This document shows positions 15,898 to 25,475 of a stretch of 64,000 nt of DNA, piece by piece. Source of the DNA: Panacibacter ginsenosidivorans (GTDB lineage: Bacteria > Bacteroidota > Bacteroidia > Chitinophagales > Chitinophagaceae); the NCBI RefSeq assembly GCF_007971225.1, contig NZ_CP042435.1, positions 2,979,501 through 3,043,500 of the forward strand. Reading direction: 5' to 3'. The notes beneath the pieces are model-generated. The model was not told the DNA's origin and searched no databases. It was given only the letters and a program-made list of their open reading frames with translations. Each line of letters opens with the position of its first letter. The stretch's first letter is position 1. A program made the translations under genes and the position numbers.

Positions 15898-18000
15898 ATG
15901 TCAGTTATTCAAAGAATACGTGATAAAGCTGCCTGGTTCGTTTTCGGTGCGATTGCGCTGTCACTTATCGCATTTATTTTACAGGATGCCTTTACAAGAC
16001 GTGGTGGATATTTCTCCAGCAGTACTACGCTTGCAAAAATAAATGGTGTAACCATTGATAGAGATCTGTATGAACATAAGCTTGATTTTTATGAACAGGC
16101 AAACGGAACACCACGTGCACAATTGATGGGAAGCGTATGGGATTATATGGTAGAGCAAACATTGATGCAGCAACAATATGATGAATTAGGGCTTAAAGTA
16201 AATTCTGACGAATTAAGTGACGTATTGTTTGGTGATAATCCGCCACAATGGATGCAGCAGGCGTTTACAGATCCTAAAACAGGTGTTTATAATCCTGAAA
16301 CAGCAAGGCAACAGTTTGCACAGATAAAGAAAAATGCAGATGATCCGCGTAATGCACAATTATATGAAGGCTATTTAGAACCAACTATTCTACAAACATT
16401 ACGCGAAAAATATCAGTCAATGCTTACGGGTGCAGTTTATGTACCAAAATGGATGGCAGAAAAAACAAATGCAGATAATAATTCATTGGCTAAAATATCT
16501 TATGTAAGTGTTCCTTATGCAACTATCAGCGACAGTACAATAAAAGTTTCTGATGATGAGATTGCAGCGTACATAAAAAAGCATCCCAAACAATACCAGC
16601 AAAAAGATGAAACAAGACAGATTGCTTATGTTTCTTTTGATGCTGCGCCTAGTAAAGCAGATACTGTTGAAGTTATCAACCAGCTCAATCAATTGAAGGG
16701 AGAATTTGCTTCTACCAGAGATGAAAAATCTTTTCTTGCAAGAAACAACAGTGAGCTTACTTACTATGATAGTTACCTGAATAAAAAAGAGATCAAGCAG
16801 GCTATAAACGATTCTTTATTCTCTTTATCTGTCGGTTCTATTTATGGGCCTTATGCAGATAATAATAATTATGTGCTGGCAAAACTTGTTGCAGAAAGAC
16901 AAATACCAGATTCAGTAAAAGTGCGTCACATACTTGTTGCTACAGCGCAGCAGACACAGAGCGGCCAGTTTTCAAGAGTAAGAGATGACAGTACCGCAAA
17001 GAAAAGATTAGATAGCGCTATTGCATTAATAAAATCAGGAAGCAACTTCGATTCGGTGTGTGCTGTTTATTCTGATGATCCGGGCAGCAAAGATAAAGGG
17101 GGAGTATATGATTATTTTGCATCAGGCAGAATGATGGAAGAGTTTAATGATTTCTCATTTAATAATCCTGTTGGCGCAAAAGATATTGTAAAAACCGCAT
17201 ACGGTTATCACTACATAGAAGTGCTTGGTCAAAAGGGTTCTGAAACAGGGTATAAGTTCGCTTATCTTGCAAAACCTGTTGTAGCAAGCCAGGAAACTAT
17301 AAATGCCGCAAGCACAGCTGCTACACAGTTTGCTGCTACAAGCAGAACAAAAGATCAATTTGATGCAAATGCTAAAAAATTAAATAAATCAACACAGTTT
17401 GCAACAGATATAAAGCCAAACGATTTTACAATACAGGGAATAGGTGATAACAGGCAAATGGTGAAATGGATAGCAGAAAACGATCCGGGAGACGTATCAG
17501 AACCTTTTGAAGTAAGCGATAAATATGTGGTAGCGGTTATACTTGGCATAAACAAACCGGGTCTGCAAAGCGTAACCATAGCAAAGCCAATGGTAGAGCC
17601 GATTATAAGAAACGAGAAAAAAGCACAGCAGATCATTAATACCAAATTCAAAGGCACAACTCTTGAACAATTAGCACAATCAACAGGATCTTCTATAAAG
17701 ATTGCTGATAGTATTTCTTACCAGTCGTTTGTAATAAACGGCGTTGGTAATGAACCAAAAATTCTTGGTGCTGCGTTCAATAAACAATTACAAGGAAAGG
17801 CAAGTACGCCAATTGCAGGCATGTCAGCAGTATTTGTAGTAAAGGGAGAAAGTGTTTATGCGGCTCCTTCGCTGGGATTAAATGCAGAAATGCTGCGCGC
17901 TCAATTGCAAAATCAAATGAAACAGCAAATGGGCTATCGTTCTATGACTGCAGTAAAAGATGCAGCAGATATTGAAGATTATCGCTCCAAATTTTATTAA
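15898..18000 (+). CDS. ppiD: PpiD/SurA-type membrane-anchored peptidyl-prolyl isomerase
   Basis: The 700-residue protein has a short cytoplasmic N-terminus, one membrane anchor (about residues 12-30) and a large periplasmic part. A SurA_N-like chaperone region (about 40-200) comes first. A parvulin isomerase domain (about 340-440) includes VRHILVA, FDSVCAVYSDDPGSKDKGG and AYGYHYIEV. A long C-terminal region follows. PpiD proteins assist folding of proteins leaving the Sec translocon. A strong promoter lies upstream and a hairpin terminator directly downstream. The exact orthology to E. coli ppiD is inferred from architecture. Confidence 0.87.
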   Translation: MSVIQRIRDKAAWFVFGAIALSLIAFILQDAFTRRGGYFSSSTTLAKINGVTIDRDLYEHKLDFYEQANGTPRAQLMGSVWDYMVEQTLMQQQYDELGLKVNSDELSDVLFGDNPPQWMQQAFTDPKTGVYNPETARQQFAQIKKNADDPRNAQLYEGYLEPTILQTLREKYQSMLTGAVYVPKWMAEKTNADNNSLAKISYVSVPYATISDSTIKVSDDEIAAYIKKHPKQYQQKDETRQIAYVSFDAAPSKADTVEVINQLNQLKGEFASTRDEKSFLARNNSELTYYDSYLNKKEIKQAINDSLFSLSVGSIYGPYADNNNYVLAKLVAERQIPDSVKVRHILVATAQQTQSGQFSRVRDDSTAKKRLDSAIALIKSGSNFDSVCAVYSDDPGSKDKGGVYDYFASGRMMEEFNDFSFNNPVGAKDIVKTAYGYHYIEVLGQKGSETGYKFAYLAKPVVASQETINAASTAATQFAATSRTKDQFDANAKKLNKSTQFATDIKPNDFTIQGIGDNRQMVKWIAENDPGDVSEPFEVSDKYVVAVILGINKPGLQSVTIAKPMVEPIIRNEKKAQQIINTKFKGTTLEQLAQSTGSSIKIADSISYQSFVINGVGNEPKILGAAFNKQLQGKASTPIAGMSAVFVVKGESVYAAPSLGLNAEMLRAQLQNQMKQQMGYRSMTAVKDAADIEDYRSKFY

Positions 18001-18020
18001 TCTTCTTCCAGATAAGTTGG

Positions 18021-18049
18021 AAAGAACCCCGCATTATGCGGGGTTCTTT
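18021..18049. terminator. Intrinsic terminator after the ppiD-like gene
   Basis: AAAGAACCCCGC and GCGGGGTTCTTT form a 12-bp perfect stem with an ATTAT loop. The flanking A and T runs could serve either strand; its position suggests termination of the ppiD-like gene. Confidence 0.85.
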
Positions 18050-18099
18050 CGTATTACGGAAAAGCATTTGCCCTCGATACTGTTTGCATTATTCTTGAT

Positions 18100-18107
18100 T
18101 AGCTTTG
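18100..18107 (+). promoter_or_regulatory. Possible -7 element for the DUF2480 gene
   Basis: TAGCTTTG matches TAnnTTTG, 14 bases before the ATG at 18122. It sits after the terminator at 18021, which supports an independent transcript. Confidence 0.45.
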
Positions 18108-18121
18108 CAAAAAAATGATTT

Positions 18122-18628
18122 ATGCAGGAAACAATTGTGAATAAGGTTGCGGAGAGTGGCATTATTACACTTAATCTTGAAACGTATTATCCGCATGGGG
18201 AGATCGTCGTCTACGATCTTAAAGATCATTTGTTCAGGGGTCTTATATTGAAAGAAAAAGATTTTCGCGCTGCCTTACTTGCTACAGACTGGAATCTATA
18301 CTATGATAAAAATGTTGCAGTTACCTGCACAGCCGATGCTGTTATTCCTGTATGGGCGTATATGCTTGTGGCAAGTTATCTGCAGCCCGTTTCAAAAGAA
18401 ATAGTTTTTGGAAACAGCGAAACGTTGATAACATCTTTATTGCAAAAGAATATCAATGCACTTGATGTTTCTTCTTTCACCGATAAGCGTGTGGTGATAA
18501 AAGGTTGTGGCGATATAAAGATTCCCGAAAGCGCATATCTTACCATAACTGCTAAACTAAGACCTTATGCTAAAAGTATTATGTACGGCGAACCCTGCAG
18601 TACGGTACCCATTTTTAAAAAGAAATAA
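18122..18628 (+). CDS. DUF2480 family protein
   Basis: The 168-residue soluble protein resembles the Bacteroidota-restricted DUF2480 family as I remember it. Matching stretches are an N-terminal NKVAESGIITLNLE, a central GLILKEKDFR, TCTADAVIPVWAYML and a C-terminal VVIKGCGDIKIPESAY. Scattered cysteines might bind metal, but this is not established. It is probably monocistronic, with a terminator before it and a dispersed repeat after it. Function unknown. Confidence 0.75.
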   Translation: MQETIVNKVAESGIITLNLETYYPHGEIVVYDLKDHLFRGLILKEKDFRAALLATDWNLYYDKNVAVTCTADAVIPVWAYMLVASYLQPVSKEIVFGNSETLITSLLQKNINALDVSSFTDKRVVIKGCGDIKIPESAYLTITAKLRPYAKSIMYGEPCSTVPIFKKK

Positions 18629-19019
18629 TGTATAATTCAGGCTTTTGTTTTTATGGCATCACCTGTTGTGTCACTCACTTGTACTGCTTGTTTTTATAGC
18701 AGCAAAACTGTATATAATATTGCTTAAAGGTTTATTCTGCCGTGTTTACTCAAATCCACACACGACTATATCACTGTAGAATTATATCAACACTTAATTA
18801 GTTTGTAAATCCCAATTAACTAATTCAATCTTCCCGTTTTGCTCAATATAATTGTTGCAGCAAAAGAGTGCGACGCAACAGGAGCTTTATACCAGACAAA
18901 TGCATGGCTCAAAAAACTATACCAAAAAACAAAATAAGCAAGGCATCAATTTTGTAAAATGTATTTACTAACACAAAAGTCTTGAGATTAGCTAATCAAC
19001 AATCATATCCCCCGTATTC
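18629..19019. other. Gene-free stretch holding one long dispersed repeat
   Basis: Almost the whole stretch is occupied by an elongated B/A' copy of the dispersed repeat. No gene is seen. Confidence 0.6.
18640..18916. repeat. Dispersed inverted-repeat element, long B/A' copy
   Basis: The left arm at 18666-18684 is TTGTGTCACTCACTTGTAC, preceded by ATGGCATCACC. The right core at 18864-18878 is AAGAGTGCGACGCAA, with a tail ending GCATGGCTCAAAAAAC. The loop is about 180 nt, far longer than in most copies. Confidence 0.7.
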
Positions 19020-20480
19020 ATGATACTTATCGTAGACGATAAACCAGAAAATATTCTTTCACTTAAATCGGTGCTGTCGTTGCATTCATTTCCTACAGAC
19101 AGTGCATCCAGTGGTGAAGCGGCACTAAAAAAAGTGCTGAAGAATAATTACGCACTTATTATACTGGATGTTCAAATGCCCGATATGGACGGCTTTGAAG
19201 TAGCAGAAGCAATTTCAGGCTATAGTAAAACGAAAGATGTACCTATTATTTTTTTATCGGCGGTAAATACAGACAAGAGATTTATAACAAGAGGGTATAA
19301 TTCTGGAGGCATAGATTACATAACAAAACCTATAGATCCCGAAATTCTTTTATTAAAGGTCAAGACATTTTACAAACTCTATGAACAAACAAGACAGCTA
19401 AATGAAATGCAGGACAGCCTGCGTTCGGAAATAGAATTCAGGAAAAAGGCGCAGCAGGAAATTAATGACAAAGCACTTGAATTAAAGTTTGTGCTTGAAT
19501 CTATACCGCAGATTGCTTTTACTACCAAAGCCGATGGAACAATAGAATACAGAAATAGTCAATGGATGCTTTATGCAGATTCTGAAAGTGATTTTCCTGT
19601 AACACACCCGGATGATGTTTGTATTGCGGAAGAATTAAAAAAAATGGTAAAAAAAGGAAAACCAATAGAACTGGAAGTAAGGGTAAAAAAACATGATCAG
19701 CAGCAATACAGATATCATTTATTGCGGGTATTACCCGTTAAAGAAAAGAATGCTATTGTAAAATGGGTAGGCACATTTACAGATATAGAAGACCAGAAAC
19801 AAACTGTAAAAAGAAAAGATGAATTTATAAGCATTGCCAGCCATGAATTAAAAACGCCATTAACAAGTATAAAGGGATATGTACAACTACTGGATAGAAT
19901 AAGCCACGACAATGCATCAAGGTTGTACATTGAAAGAACATTGTTACAAATTAGAAAACTGGATAGTTTAATTGCAGACCTTCTTGATATTTCAAAAATA
20001 GAAAGTGGAAAACTTAAATTCAATATGCGGCTCTTTGATATAGACAGTATGATAGAGAACACTATTGAGATAACAAGTCAAACGCATACTGATTATATAG
20101 TTGAACGAACAGGTAAGGCTAATGTAAAAGTCTTTGGTGATGAAATAAGACTGGAACAAGTACTGTTCAATTTTCTTTCTAATGCAATTAAATATTCCCC
20201 GCAATCAAAAAAGATTGAGGTTATAACCAAGCGAAAACCAAGCAATAAATTATTTATAGGCATCAAAGACTTTGGCATTGGCATTTCGCAAAAAGATCAA
20301 CAAAATATTTTTGATAAATATTACAGAACAGAAGTTTCTACGCATAATTTTCAGGGGCTTGGAATAGGTTTATATATCTGCGCGGAAATCTTGAGACGAC
20401 ACAATTTTGAATTTGGTGTAGAAAGCGAACCAGGCAAAGGCTCGTTATTTTATTTTTTGATTCCATTAGAGATTAATTAA
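19020..20480 (+). CDS. Receiver-PAS-histidine kinase (hybrid, receiver first)
   Basis: The 486-residue soluble kinase starts with a CheY-like receiver (about 1-115; IVDDKPEN, phospho-acceptor Asp in ILDVQMPDMDG near 50, YITKPID). A coiled linker and a PAS-like domain (about 150-260) follow. The HisKA domain has SHELKTPLTS (His near 276), and the HATPase domain ends the protein (about 370-485; NAIKYSP, GLGIGLYI). With the receiver in front it probably integrates an upstream phosphorelay signal. The next kinase gene begins 20 bases later, so the two are likely co-transcribed. It has no membrane segment. Confidence 0.9.
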   Translation: MILIVDDKPENILSLKSVLSLHSFPTDSASSGEAALKKVLKNNYALIILDVQMPDMDGFEVAEAISGYSKTKDVPIIFLSAVNTDKRFITRGYNSGGIDYITKPIDPEILLLKVKTFYKLYEQTRQLNEMQDSLRSEIEFRKKAQQEINDKALELKFVLESIPQIAFTTKADGTIEYRNSQWMLYADSESDFPVTHPDDVCIAEELKKMVKKGKPIELEVRVKKHDQQQYRYHLLRVLPVKEKNAIVKWVGTFTDIEDQKQTVKRKDEFISIASHELKTPLTSIKGYVQLLDRISHDNASRLYIERTLLQIRKLDSLIADLLDISKIESGKLKFNMRLFDIDSMIENTIEITSQTHTDYIVERTGKANVKVFGDEIRLEQVLFNFLSNAIKYSPQSKKIEVITKRKPSNKLFIGIKDFGIGISQKDQQNIFDKYYRTEVSTHNFQGLGIGLYICAEILRRHNFEFGVESEPGKGSLFYFLIPLEIN

Positions 20481-20500
20481 TAGGGTACACAAAAAATGTT

Positions 20501-23500
20501 ATGAAGAATAGCTTTACAAGAAATTTACAAATTGGTTTCGGCCTTTCTTTATTGCTGCTTTTATTGAGTTCAATAGCTTCATATTACAGCATAAAAAATC
20601 TTATATCAAGTTCTGAGCTTTTAAATCATACGAACCAGGTATTACAGGAAAGTGAGAATGTGATTTCATATATGAAGGATGCGGAAACCGGCCAGCGCGG
20701 ATTTCTTGTGACTGATGATTTGGAATTTCTTGAGCCATACAATGGCTCTTTTGAAAAAACGAAAGCTGCGTTGGACAATTTAAAAGAGCTTACCCGCGAT
20801 AATATAGATCAGCAGGCAAGATGCGATAGCCTTTACACTATAATAATCAGACGCTATAATTTTATTCAACAGGGCATAGACCAGTTCAAACAAAACCGAA
20901 CGGTTGATTTTTTCCTGCTTAGAAATGGGAAAATATTTATGGACCAGGCAAGGCAGGTTGTTATAAAGATTCAGAATGCAGAAAAAAACTTATTGGCACA
21001 AAGAACTGCATCCCTTAATAAATACTCAGCATACACTCCACCTGTCATTATCATAGCCGCTTTACTTGCTCTCTCCATTACAATAGTTTTTTTTAAAAAA
21101 ATAAATGATGAATATGCAGAAAAAGTAAAACTAAATGAAACGCTTGACAGAAAAGAGAAAGAGATTATAACGAGAATAAATATTATTGAAAAAATAGCCA
21201 GACAAATTTCTGCGGGAGATTATAAAATAAGACTAGACAATAAAGATAACGATGGACTTGGAGACCTTTCTGTTTCCTTGAATAAAATGGCAGAATCACT
21301 GGACAACTCTTTTAGTCTAATTACAGAAAATGAATGGCTACAAAAAGGATCAGCGCAACTGGGCGAGAGAATGGCAGGTGAAAAAGACGTTCACTCGCTT
21401 TCCGCAGGAACCTTAGATTTTATAGTACATTACACAAACAGCCAGATCGGAGCTTTTTACTTAACAAATAATAATACGCAATTATACCTGCAGAGCAGTT
21501 ATGGGATATCTGGAAATGTAAAGAACCAAATTTCAGCGGGCGAGGGAATCGTGGGTCAAAGTTTTTCTGCAGGTACCGAAGTTTTATTAAACGAGATCGA
21601 GGAAGACCTTTACATAAATGTGAGTGCTGGCAATATTAAACCTAAAAATATTGTTGCTTGCCCCATTTTTTTTGAGAGAAGAGTAATTGGTGTTATTGAA
21701 TTAGGAAGCATACATATATATGGGGGTAAAGAGATAGAGTTTCTTAAAAATGTAGCGGGAAATATTGGCACTGCAGTTAATACAGCATATAACCGCACAA
21801 GACTTCAGGAGTTATTAGAGGAAACCCAGGCACAGACAGAAGAGTTGCAAGCTCAACATAGCGAACTGGAAAACTTAAATACCGAACTGGAAGCCCAAAC
21901 AGAAAAATTACAGATATCAGAAGAGGAATTAAAAGTGCAGCAGGAAGAATTAATGGAAACAAACCAGGAGCTTGAAGAGCGCTCAAGATTACTGGAAGAA
22001 AAAAATCATTTGATTGTAGTACGAAATCTGGAGATTCAGAAAAAAGCAGAAGAGCTCGCCCTGAGTACCAAATATAAATCAGAGTTCCTGGCAAATATGT
22101 CTCACGAACTTAGAACACCACTCAATTCTATTTTACTGTTATCAAGACTACTATCTGAAAACAATAATAAAACACTTAACAAAGAAGAAGTTGAATATGC
22201 CAATGTTATAAGAAGTTCTGGCCATGGACTGTTACAACTGATAGACGAAATACTTGATCTTTCAAAAATTGAGTCTGGCAAAATGCAATTAGAATATGCG
22301 TTCGTTTCGGTTGAAGAAATTCTAAGAGACATTCAATTACTTTTTAAACCAATGGCAAACGAAAAAAATGTTGCATTCAATATTCACAAGGGAAAAAATG
22401 TACCGGATCAGATAGAAACAGACAAACTACGGGTTGAACAAATTTTACGCAACCTTATTTCTAATGCACTAAAATTTACAAATAGAGGCTCGATAGACCT
22501 TACGGTTTCTGTGCAGACCATTAATGAAAACAGGCATATTTGTTTTTCGGTAAGAGATTCTGGTATTGGTATACCGGAAGAAAAGCAACAACTTATTTTC
22601 GAAGCATTTCAGCAGGCAGATGGGTCAACCAAAAGAAAATATGGTGGCACAGGGTTAGGTCTATCTATAAGCCGTCAATTGGCAAGGCTTCTATTTGGAG
22701 ATATAACACTAACAAGTAAACCAAACTACGGAAGTGAATTTATTTTAATAATTCCGGAAAATAAATTAGCCATATCAAAACAACAAGGAAACGGCGAAAG
22801 TGAAATTTTTATACTGCAGTCACCAGCCCCAGACAAAACAATAACAGCATTAGCTAAACCAATACCACAGTATATTACCACGCAGATACCTGAAAATATT
22901 CCCGACGACAGAAAGTTGATTGAACCAAACGACAAAATCATACTTATTGTAGAAGATGATACTGCTTTCGCAAAAGCGCTACTGGATTTTTCACGGCAAA
23001 AAGGTTATAAAGGTATTGTAGCGGTAAGAGGAGACGAGGGGGTTGAATTAGCACAATTGTTTAAGCCACAGGGAATTTTGTTAGATATTCAATTACCGGT
23101 AAAAGATGGAATGCAGGTAATTGATGAATTAAAAAATGATCCACGCACCCGGCATATACCCGTCCATATGATGTCTTCCTTTGAAGTGAAAAGAGAAGGC
23201 CTATCAAAAGGCGCTATTGATTTTATAAGCAAACCATTTGCCTACGAACAAATGGACCATGTGTTTAAAAAAATTGAACACGTAATTAAAAATGATCAGA
23301 AAAAAGTATTGATAGTAGAAGATAACTCTAAACATGCAAAAGCGTTGTCGTACTTTTTGTCAACGAACAATATTAATGCAGCTATCTCAGGCAATGTAAA
23401 CGATACAATAGAATCTTTTAAACAGGAAGAAGTAAACTGTGTAATACTCGATATGGGAGTGCCCGACATGAAAGCATATGAAACATTGGAAACAGTTCGA

Positions 23501-24112
23501 AAAAATAAAGATCTGGAGAATATTCCGATCATCATTTTTACAGGTAAGAATATATCAAGGGCAGAAGAACAACGGATCAAACAATATGCAGATTCTATCG
23601 TGATAAAAACAGCGCATTCTTACCAGCGCATATTAGATGAAGTTTCGCTTTTTCTGCATTTGGTAGAAGAAAATTCACACGAAAAGAAACCTGGATATAC
23701 ATCAAAAAAATTAGGTTCGGTAGACCAGGTATTAAAAAATAAAACGGTGCTTGTTGCAGATGATGATGTAAGAAATATTTTCTCTCTCACCAAAGCCCTT
23801 GAAAAGCATAAGATGAATATTCTTTCTGCAATGGATGGGAAAGAAGCATTACAAACATTGCAAAGTAATAACAATGTACACATTGTGCTAATGGATATGA
23901 TGATGCCTGAAATGGACGGTTATGAAACCACAAAAAAGATCAGGGAAAATGTTAAGTGGAAAAAGCTTCCGGTTATAGCCGTTACAGCAAAGGCAATGAC
24001 AGGCGATAGAGAAAAATGCATTCAGGCCGGCGCATCAGATTATATTTCAAAACCGGTGGATACAGACCAGTTAATATCGTTAATGCGCATCTGGCTTTAT
24101 GAAAATGCATAA
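20501..24112 (+). CDS. Large hybrid histidine kinase: CHASE3-HAMP-GAF-HisKA-HATPase-REC-REC-REC
   Basis: The 1203-residue membrane sensor has a first membrane helix at about 10-30. A CHASE3 domain with MKDAETGQRGFLVTDD follows (about 35-165), then a second helix (about 178-198), HAMP (about 200-270) and GAF (about 290-425). A Glu/Gln-rich coiled coil spans about 425-520. HisKA has NMSHELRTPLNS (His near 535) and is followed by HATPase (about 640-755). Three receivers start near 808, 933 and 1080. The acceptor Asp lies in LLDIQLPVKDG, ILDMGVPDMKA and LMDMMMPEMDG respectively. It sits in an island with CheR and CheB enzymes, and the coiled coil is a possible methylation substrate. Confidence 0.92.
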   Translation: MKNSFTRNLQIGFGLSLLLLLLSSIASYYSIKNLISSSELLNHTNQVLQESENVISYMKDAETGQRGFLVTDDLEFLEPYNGSFEKTKAALDNLKELTRDNIDQQARCDSLYTIIIRRYNFIQQGIDQFKQNRTVDFFLLRNGKIFMDQARQVVIKIQNAEKNLLAQRTASLNKYSAYTPPVIIIAALLALSITIVFFKKINDEYAEKVKLNETLDRKEKEIITRINIIEKIARQISAGDYKIRLDNKDNDGLGDLSVSLNKMAESLDNSFSLITENEWLQKGSAQLGERMAGEKDVHSLSAGTLDFIVHYTNSQIGAFYLTNNNTQLYLQSSYGISGNVKNQISAGEGIVGQSFSAGTEVLLNEIEEDLYINVSAGNIKPKNIVACPIFFERRVIGVIELGSIHIYGGKEIEFLKNVAGNIGTAVNTAYNRTRLQELLEETQAQTEELQAQHSELENLNTELEAQTEKLQISEEELKVQQEELMETNQELEERSRLLEEKNHLIVVRNLEIQKKAEELALSTKYKSEFLANMSHELRTPLNSILLLSRLLSENNNKTLNKEEVEYANVIRSSGHGLLQLIDEILDLSKIESGKMQLEYAFVSVEEILRDIQLLFKPMANEKNVAFNIHKGKNVPDQIETDKLRVEQILRNLISNALKFTNRGSIDLTVSVQTINENRHICFSVRDSGIGIPEEKQQLIFEAFQQADGSTKRKYGGTGLGLSISRQLARLLFGDITLTSKPNYGSEFILIIPENKLAISKQQGNGESEIFILQSPAPDKTITALAKPIPQYITTQIPENIPDDRKLIEPNDKIILIVEDDTAFAKALLDFSRQKGYKGIVAVRGDEGVELAQLFKPQGILLDIQLPVKDGMQVIDELKNDPRTRHIPVHMMSSFEVKREGLSKGAIDFISKPFAYEQMDHVFKKIEHVIKNDQKKVLIVEDNSKHAKALSYFLSTNNINAAISGNVNDTIESFKQEEVNCVILDMGVPDMKAYETLETVRKNKDLENIPIIIFTGKNISRAEEQRIKQYADSIVIKTAHSYQRILDEVSLFLHLVEENSHEKKPGYTSKKLGSVDQVLKNKTVLVADDDVRNIFSLTKALEKHKMNILSAMDGKEALQTLQSNNNVHIVLMDMMMPEMDGYETTKKIRENVKWKKLPVIAVTAKAMTGDREKCIQAGASDYISKPVDTDQLISLMRIWLYENA

Positions 24113-24116
24113 GGAA

Positions 24117-24263
24117 TAATTGTGAACCTTGCTGTAACCTGTTTATTAAACTGTTGTTGCGTCGCACACTTGTACTGTTAATCATTGCTGAGCAAAGAAC
24201 AAGGCGCACAAGTGAGTGACACAACGAAGCCCCACAATAATACAAAAGCCTGTAACAAAAAAG
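24117..24263. repeat. Dispersed inverted-repeat element, A/B' copy
   Basis: The left arm TTGCGTCGCACACTTGTAC is at 24157-24175. The right arm GCACAAGTGAGTGACACAA is at 24206-24224. The tails are TGTGAACC on the left and GCCTGTAACAAAAAAG on the right. It lies between the kinase and receiver genes of one probable operon. Confidence 0.88.
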
Positions 24264-24282
24264 AAACAAGAGTTTTCTTATT

Positions 24283-24648
24283 ATGAAAAAGATTATGATC
24301 ATTGATGATGATAATAAAAACATATTTGCTCTATCAGCAACATTAAAAGCGAAAGGGTATGCAACCGTATCTGCCACAAGCGCCGCAGAAGGTATACAGC
24401 AATTGAAAGAAAAAGAAGAAATAGGCATCGTGTTAATGGATATGATGATGCCTGAAATGGACGGGTACGAAGCGCTGCGTGTAATAAGAAATGAAGAGCA
24501 AATTAAGGAACTGCCTGTTATTGCAGTAACAGCGCAGGCAATGAAAGGTGACAGAGAGAAATGTATTGCCGCCGGAGCCGACAACTATATTGCAAAACCT
24601 GTAGATGTAGATGCATTACTTGCTTTGGTAGAAAAATATTTAAAATAG
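24283..24648 (+). CDS. Single-domain CheY-like response regulator
   Basis: The protein has 121 residues and is a receiver only: IIDDDNKN at the start, acceptor Asp in LMDMMMPEMDG (about 52) and the Lys of YIAKPVD near the end. It closely resembles the third receiver of the preceding hybrid kinase, sharing MMMPEMDGYE and GDREKCI. It may be a duplicated output or relay module. It has no output domain. cheR begins 5 bases later. Confidence 0.9.
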   Translation: MKKIMIIDDDNKNIFALSATLKAKGYATVSATSAAEGIQQLKEKEEIGIVLMDMMMPEMDGYEALRVIRNEEQIKELPVIAVTAQAMKGDREKCIAAGADNYIAKPVDVDALLALVEKYLK

Positions 24649-24653
24649 AAAAT

Positions 24654-25475
24654 GTGGAGGTTATAATAACAGACGAAGAGATAGAAGTGTTGCTTGATGA
24701 TATGCTGCAGCAGTACGGTTATGATTTTACAGAGTACTCAAAAGCATCTTTTAAGCGCAGGATACAACGTCTTTTTATAATGGATAAATTTTCTTCGTTT
24801 GCTGCTTTAAGATATCGTATAAAAACAGACCAGGACTATTTTAATCATGCAGTTACCGAGATAAGCGTTAATGTAACCGAGATGTTCCGCGATCCACTAT
24901 TCTATAAAGTAATAAGAGAAAAAATTATACCGGTACTTGCCACACATCCCTTCATACGTATATGGCACGCAGGTTGCGCAACAGGAGAAGAAGTTTATTC
25001 AATGGCAATTTTATTGAAAGAAGCAAATCTGTTAGAGCGGTCATTATTGTATGGCACAGATTTAAACCCATTGGTGCTGGACAGAGCAAGAAATGGGATT
25101 TTCCAGGTAAACCAAATGCAGCAGTATTCAAAGAATTATATACTATCCGGCGGCTTGCAGGAATTCTCTTCTTACTATACTGCAAATTATAATCTTGCAA
25201 AGTTCAACGAAATATTTCAGCGCAAAATGATCTTTTCTACACATAACCTCGTGTCTGATTTTTCTTTCAATTCTTTCCAGCTCATCTTTTGTAGAAATGT
25301 ACTTATCTACTTTGAAAAAAATTTGCAGGGTAAAGTATTAGACTTATTTGACAACAGCCTGGACATGCTTGGCTTTCTTGCATTAGGCTCAAAAGAATCT
25401 TTACGTTTCTCATCCATTGCACATAAATACAAACAGCTGGAGGATCGTGAAAAAATATGGAGAAAGCTTAAATGA
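24654..25475 (+). CDS. cheR: CheR-type SAM-dependent protein-glutamate methyltransferase
   Basis: CheR enzymes methylate glutamates in receptor coiled coils using S-adenosylmethionine. From the GTG at 24654 the protein has 273 residues: a CheR N-domain (IITDEEIEVLLDD, YDFTEYS) and a methyltransferase domain with AGCATGEEVYS, GTDLNPLVLDRA and the IFCRNVLIYF segment. A longer frame from 24561 overlaps the receiver gene and gives a Cys-rich non-family N-terminus, so it was rejected. cheB overlaps its stop by four bases. No chemoreceptor, CheA or CheW is encoded nearby, which points to methylation of a sensor kinase or another target. Confidence 0.9.
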   Translation: MEVIITDEEIEVLLDDMLQQYGYDFTEYSKASFKRRIQRLFIMDKFSSFAALRYRIKTDQDYFNHAVTEISVNVTEMFRDPLFYKVIREKIIPVLATHPFIRIWHAGCATGEEVYSMAILLKEANLLERSLLYGTDLNPLVLDRARNGIFQVNQMQQYSKNYILSGGLQEFSSYYTANYNLAKFNEIFQRKMIFSTHNLVSDFSFNSFQLIFCRNVLIYFEKNLQGKVLDLFDNSLDMLGFLALGSKESLRFSSIAHKYKQLEDREKIWRKLK

